A DNA stretch of 64,000 bases, taken from Pseudomonas kuykendallii. GTDB taxonomy: Bacteria > Pseudomonadota > Gammaproteobacteria > Pseudomonadales > Pseudomonadaceae. Positions within the stretch are counted from its first letter, which is position 1, and each line of letters starts with the position of its first letter. The DNA is taken from contig NZ_FNNU01000003.1 in assembly GCF_900106975.1 (NCBI RefSeq), forward strand, positions 124,001-188,000, given 5' to 3'. The notes beneath the pieces were generated by a model. It was given only the letters and a program-made list of their open reading frames with translations. It did no database searches and was not told where the DNA came from. The position numbers and the translations under genes are program-made. This document shows positions 60,380 to 64,000 of the stretch, in pieces.

Positions 60380-61546
60380 ATGACCAGTTTGCGCATTGGG
60401 CAGATGTTGAAAACGACGGCATTGTTGACGGCGATCGCCCTCGCCGGCTGTGGCAAGGCGGAGCAGAACACCCGGACGACCGCCGCGCCACGCGAGGTGG
60501 AAGCGCTGCGCGTGGAAATCGAATCCTTCACCCGTGAAGCCGAGTTGCCTGGCCGCATCGAGCCGGTACGGGTCGCCGAGGTGCGTGCGCGGGTGGCGGG
60601 CATCGTGCTCAAGCGCGCGTTCGAGGAAGGCGCCGACGTGAAGGCCGGCGACCTGCTGTTCCAGATCGATCCGGCGCCGTTCAAGGCTGCGCTGTCACGC
60701 GCGCAGGGCGAACTGGCCCGCGCCGAGGCGACGCTGTTCGAGGCGCAGGCGATGCTCAAGCGCTACGAGCAACTGGTGAAAGTGGACGCCATCAGCCAGC
60801 AGGACTTCGATGCCGCCCGTGCCGGCGTGCAGGGCGGAATGGCGGCCAAACGCAGCGCCCAGGCCGATGTGGAAACCGCCGCGCTGAACCTGGGCTACGC
60901 CACCGTGAGGGCGCCCATCAGCGGGCGTATTGGCCGGGCGCAGGTCACAGAAGGCGCGCTGGTCGGCCAGGGCGACGCGACCATGATGGCGCGCATCCAG
61001 CAACTGGACCCGATCTACGCCGACTTTACCCAGCCGGTGGCCGACGCGCTGCGCCTGCGCGCCGCCCTGGCCGGCGGCGCGCAGGCCGGCGCACGCGAGA
61101 ACACCCTGTCCCTGCGCGTGGAAGGCACCGACCACGAAAGCCGCGGCACGCTGATGTTCACCGACATTTCGGTGGACCCGGGTACCGGCCAGGTGGCGTT
61201 GCGCGGCCGCTTCGCCAACCCCGAGGGCGTGCTGCTGCCGGGCATGTACGTGCGCGTTCGCGCGCCGCAGGGCACCGATGCCGCCGCCATCCTGGTGCCC
61301 CAGCGAGCCATCCAGCGCGGCGCGGACGGCCAGGCGCGGGTGCTGCTGATCGGCCAGGACGGCAAGGCCGAGGCGCGCGCGGTGCGCACCGGCGTCATGC
61401 AGGGCGGCCGCTGGCAGATCACCGAAGGTCTGGCGGCGGGCGATCAGGTGATCGTCGGCGCCATGAACGGCCTCAATCCCGGCGACCCGGTGACCGCCAA
61501 ACCTGCCGACAAGCAACCCGACGCCGACAAGGCCAGCGCCCAGTAA
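60380..61546 (+). CDS. RND efflux periplasmic adaptor (membrane fusion protein)
   Basis: The 388-residue lipoprotein has a lipobox (TALLTAIALAGC) and the adaptor layout of AcrA/MexA: VEIESFTREAELPGRIEPVRVAEVRARVAGIV, a helical hairpin (FKAALSRAQGELARAEATL; VDAISQQDFDAARAG) and a beta-barrel ending VQNRAIQ-like (VPQRAIQRGADGQARVLLI). It joins the inner-membrane pump to an outer-membrane channel. GTG at 60374 and ATG at 60404 are other start choices. It precedes the transporter gene by 30 bases. Confidence 0.94.
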   Translation: MTSLRIGQMLKTTALLTAIALAGCGKAEQNTRTTAAPREVEALRVEIESFTREAELPGRIEPVRVAEVRARVAGIVLKRAFEEGADVKAGDLLFQIDPAPFKAALSRAQGELARAEATLFEAQAMLKRYEQLVKVDAISQQDFDAARAGVQGGMAAKRSAQADVETAALNLGYATVRAPISGRIGRAQVTEGALVGQGDATMMARIQQLDPIYADFTQPVADALRLRAALAGGAQAGARENTLSLRVEGTDHESRGTLMFTDISVDPGTGQVALRGRFANPEGVLLPGMYVRVRAPQGTDAAAILVPQRAIQRGADGQARVLLIGQDGKAEARAVRTGVMQGGRWQITEGLAAGDQVIVGAMNGLNPGDPVTAKPADKQPDADKASAQ

Positions 61547-61576
61547 GGCCGCCCGCACGGCGCCCGAGGAAACCCC

Positions 61577-64000
61577 ATGTCCCTGTTCTTCATCAGCCGC
61601 CCCAACTTCGCCTGGGTCGTCGCCCTGTTCATCTCGCTGGCCGGGCTGCTGGCCATTCCGCTGCTGCCGGTGGCGCAATACCCCAACGTGGCACCGCCGC
61701 AGATCACGGTTACCGCGACCTACCCCGGCGCGTCGGCCAAGGTGCTGGTCGACTCGGTCACCAGCGTGCTCGAGGAAGAACTCAACGGCGCCAAGAACCT
61801 GCTGTACTTCGAATCCACCAGCAACTCCAACGGGACGGCGGAAATCGTCATCACCTTCACCCCCGGCACCTCGCCGGAGCTGGCCCAGGTCGATGTGCAG
61901 AACCGCCTGAAGACCGCCGAGGCGCGGATGCCCCAGGCGGTGCTCGACCTCGGCATCCAGGTCGAGCAGACCAGCGCCGGCTTCCTGCTGATCTACGCGC
62001 TGAACTACGCCAACGGCGACGGCGACCAGGACACCACCGCGCTGGCCGACTATGCGGCGCGCAACATCAACAACGAGATCCGCCGCGTCGCCGGGGTCGG
62101 CAAGCTGCAGTTCTTCGCCTCCGAGGCGGCAATGCGGGTGTGGATCGCACCGCAGAAACTGGTGGGCTACGGCCTCTCCATCGATGACGTGAGCAACGCC
62201 ATCCGTGCGCAGAACGTGCAGGTGCCGGCCGGCGCGTTCGGCAGCACGCCGGGCACGGCGGAGCAGGAGGTGACCGCGACCCTGGCGGTCAAGGGCACGC
62301 TGGACAATCCGGAGGAGTTCGGTCGCATCCTGTTGCGCGCCAACCAGGACGGCTCGCGGGTGACCCTCGCCGACGTCGCGCGCCTGGAAGTGGGCAGCCA
62401 GGACTACAACTTCAGCACCCGCCTGAACGGCAAGCCGGCGGTCGGCGCGGCGATCCAGCTGTCGCCGGGCGCCAACGCGATTCAGACCGCGGAAGCGATC
62501 AAGCGACGCCTCGCCGAGCTGTCGGTCAACTTCCCGGAGAACATCGAGTACTCGGTGCCCTACGACACCTCGCGCTTCGTCGACGTGGCCATCGACAAGG
62601 TCATCGCGACACTGGTCGAGGCCATGCTGCTGGTGTTCCTGGTGATGTTCCTGTTCCTGCAGAACGCCCGCTACACCCTGATCCCGTCGATCGTGGTGCC
62701 GGTCTGCCTGCTGGGCACGCTGACGGTCATGTACCTGCTCGGTTTCTCGGTGAACATGATGACCATGTTCGGCATGGTGCTGGCCATCGGCATCCTGGTG
62801 GACGACGCCATCGTCGTGGTGGAGAACGTCGAGCGGATCATGGCCGAGGAAGGCCTCGCCCCCGCCGCAGCCACCGCCAAGGCGATGGGCCAGGTTTCCG
62901 GCGCGATCATCGGCATCACCCTGGTGCTCTCGGCGGTGTTCCTGCCGCTGGCGTTCATGGCCGGTTCGGTGGGGGTGATCTACCAGCAGTTCTCCCTCTC
63001 GCTGGCGGTGTCGATCCTGTTCTCCGGCTTCCTCGCGCTGACCTTCACTCCGGCGCTGTGCGCCACCCTGCTCAAGCCGATCCCGCAGGGTCACCACGAG
63101 AAGCGCGGCTTCTTCGGCGCCTTCAATCGGCTGTTCGCCCGCCTGACCACGCGCTACACCGCGCTCAACACCCGCTTGGTCCGGCGCACCGGGCGCTTCA
63201 TGCTGCTCTACCTGGGCATCGTGGCGCTGCTGGGTTTCGTCTACCTGCGCCTGCCGGAATCCTTCGTGCCGTCCGAGGACCTGGGCTACATGATCATCGA
63301 CGTGCAACTGCCGCCCGGCGCCACCCGCGCGCGCACCTCGGCGGCCGGGCAAGAACTCGAGCAGTACCTGGGTTCACGCGAGGCCGTCGCCTCCACCTTC
63401 CTGGTCATGGGTTTCAGCTTCTCCGGCATGGGCGAGAACGCCGCCCTCGCCTTCCCCACGCTCAAGGACTGGTCGGAGCGCGGCAAAGGGCAGTCCGCCG
63501 ACGACGAGACCGCCCTGGTGAACCAGCGCTTCGGCAACCCCCGCGACGGCGCGATCATGGCCGTGTCGCCGCCGCCCATCGACGGACTGGGCAACTCCGG
63601 CGGCTTCTCCCTGCGCCTGCAGGACCGCGCCAGCCTGGGCCGCGACGCGCTGCTGGCGGCGCGCGACGAGCTGCTCGGCAAGGCCTACGGCAATCCGAAA
63701 ATCCTCTACGCGATGATGGAAGGCCTGGCCGAGGCGCCGCAGTTGCGGCTGCTCATCGACCGCGACAAGGCCCGCGCCCAGGGCGTGCGCTTCGAAACGA
63801 TCAGCAGCGCGCTGTCCACGGCCTTCGGCTCGGCGGTGATCAACGACTTCGCCAACGCCGGACGACAGCAACGGGTCGTGGTGCAGGCCGAACAGGCCGA
63901 GCGGATGACCCCGGAAAGCGTGCTGGAACTGCGCGTACCCAACGACACCGGTGAGCTGGTGCCGCTCGGCGCCTTCGTCTCCACCCAGTGGGAAGAAGGC
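61577..64000 (+). CDS. RND multidrug efflux transporter (HAE1/AcrB family), N-terminal part
   Basis: The reading frame stays open to the window end, covering the first 808 codons of an expected ~1040. The N-terminus SLFFISRPNFAWVVALFISL and PVAQYPNVAPPQITVTATYPGAS are typical of AcrB/MexB-type proton-driven pumps. The proton-relay Asp pair lies in the region VDDAIVVVENVERIM near residues 409-423, and NGTAEIVITF and IYALNYANGDGDQD mark the porter domain. It follows the adaptor gene 30 bases later. No outer-membrane channel gene is seen before the window ends. Resemblance to MexD or MexQ cannot be resolved by eye. Confidence 0.95.
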   Translation, partial: MSLFFISRPNFAWVVALFISLAGLLAIPLLPVAQYPNVAPPQITVTATYPGASAKVLVDSVTSVLEEELNGAKNLLYFESTSNSNGTAEIVITFTPGTSPELAQVDVQNRLKTAEARMPQAVLDLGIQVEQTSAGFLLIYALNYANGDGDQDTTALADYAARNINNEIRRVAGVGKLQFFASEAAMRVWIAPQKLVGYGLSIDDVSNAIRAQNVQVPAGAFGSTPGTAEQEVTATLAVKGTLDNPEEFGRILLRANQDGSRVTLADVARLEVGSQDYNFSTRLNGKPAVGAAIQLSPGANAIQTAEAIKRRLAELSVNFPENIEYSVPYDTSRFVDVAIDKVIATLVEAMLLVFLVMFLFLQNARYTLIPSIVVPVCLLGTLTVMYLLGFSVNMMTMFGMVLAIGILVDDAIVVVENVERIMAEEGLAPAAATAKAMGQVSGAIIGITLVLSAVFLPLAFMAGSVGVIYQQFSLSLAVSILFSGFLALTFTPALCATLLKPIPQGHHEKRGFFGAFNRLFARLTTRYTALNTRLVRRTGRFMLLYLGIVALLGFVYLRLPESFVPSEDLGYMIIDVQLPPGATRARTSAAGQELEQYLGSREAVASTFLVMGFSFSGMGENAALAFPTLKDWSERGKGQSADDETALVNQRFGNPRDGAIMAVSPPPIDGLGNSGGFSLRLQDRASLGRDALLAARDELLGKAYGNPKILYAMMEGLAEAPQLRLLIDRDKARAQGVRFETISSALSTAFGSAVINDFANAGRQQRVVVQAEQAERMTPESVLELRVPNDTGELVPLGAFVSTQWEEG

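Noticed and set aside
60695..63352. 885-codon minus-strand open frame opposite the RND genes
   Set aside because: His/Gln/Arg-rich shadow of the adaptor and transporter, which carry clear conserved motifs on the plus strand.
1..64000. CRISPR arrays, tRNA and rRNA genes
   Set aside because: No regularly spaced repeats and no cloverleaf or rRNA-like sequence was noticed; a covariance search would be decisive.

Overview
The window is high-GC, gene-dense gammaproteobacterial chromosome that reads as Pseudomonas, most likely close to the P. aeruginosa / P. nitroreducens / P. citronellolis group. The gene families are typical of that genus: a FadL-type porin, a periplasmic glutathione peroxidase, a riboswitch-controlled late cobalamin operon, NlpC/P60 lipoproteins, TtcA, DUF1652 proteins, a symporter-histidine kinase hybrid, a BdlA-like PAS-PAS-MCP protein and an RND pump. 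Several neighbourhoods recall P. aeruginosa PAO1 gene order from memory. No rRNA, tRNA, CRISPR array or complete insertion sequence was seen.

Layout. 1-3.4 kb: end of a fadL-like gene, glutathione peroxidase, MFS/MarR pair and a Cys-rich copper-storage-type protein. 3.6-7.9 kb: accessory island with a NERD-domain protein, an AT-rich two-gene CBASS operon (CD-NTase plus S-4TM pore effector), and a divergent XRE regulator/BRO-N pair around a palindromic operator. 7.9-18.5 kb: one long minus-strand B12 operon (btuB-cobB-bluB-cbiB-cobD-cobQ-cobU-cobT-cobC-cobS), nearly all with 4-base start/stop overlaps, preceded by a cobalamin riboswitch. Together these genes import corrinoids, amidate the ring, attach aminopropanol, make the lower ligand and assemble the nucleotide loop. 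18.7-26 kb: housekeeping genes (phosphoesterase, NlpC/P60 lipoproteins, 3-methyladenine glycosylase, ttcA, DnaJ-like, two YIP1 proteins, sprT). 26.4-36.1 kb: an MFS-acyltransferase fusion, azlCD, an alanyl-tRNA editing protein, AraC and GNAT genes and a 1159-residue hybrid sensor kinase.

36.5-49.5 kb: small DUF1652-type proteins, then several short-chain dehydrogenases, MFS transporters and LysR/TetR/AraC regulators in divergent pairs, plus an orphan ModA-like binding protein. 49.7-53.0 kb: a second defence locus, a short prokaryotic Argonaute translationally coupled to a SIR2-APAZ protein (SPARSA type), lying between two same-orientation copies of a degenerate intergenic repeat. 53.3-59.4 kb: more regulators, an isochorismatase-family hydrolase, a secreted alpha/beta hydrolase and the BdlA-like protein. 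59.6-64 kb: a TetR regulator divergent from an RND efflux adaptor and transporter, the latter cut by the window end.

The most interesting content is the two abortive-infection-type defence loci (CBASS and SPARSA) and the repeat sequences around them. Both belong to recognised system types, so the novelty lies in the particular variants, their boundaries and their neighbours rather than in a wholly new system. Intergenic spaces also carry several palindromic repeat families, including a ~200-bp MITE-like element at 48.1 kb and a 164-bp element with 15-bp perfect terminal inverted repeats at 29.6 kb.
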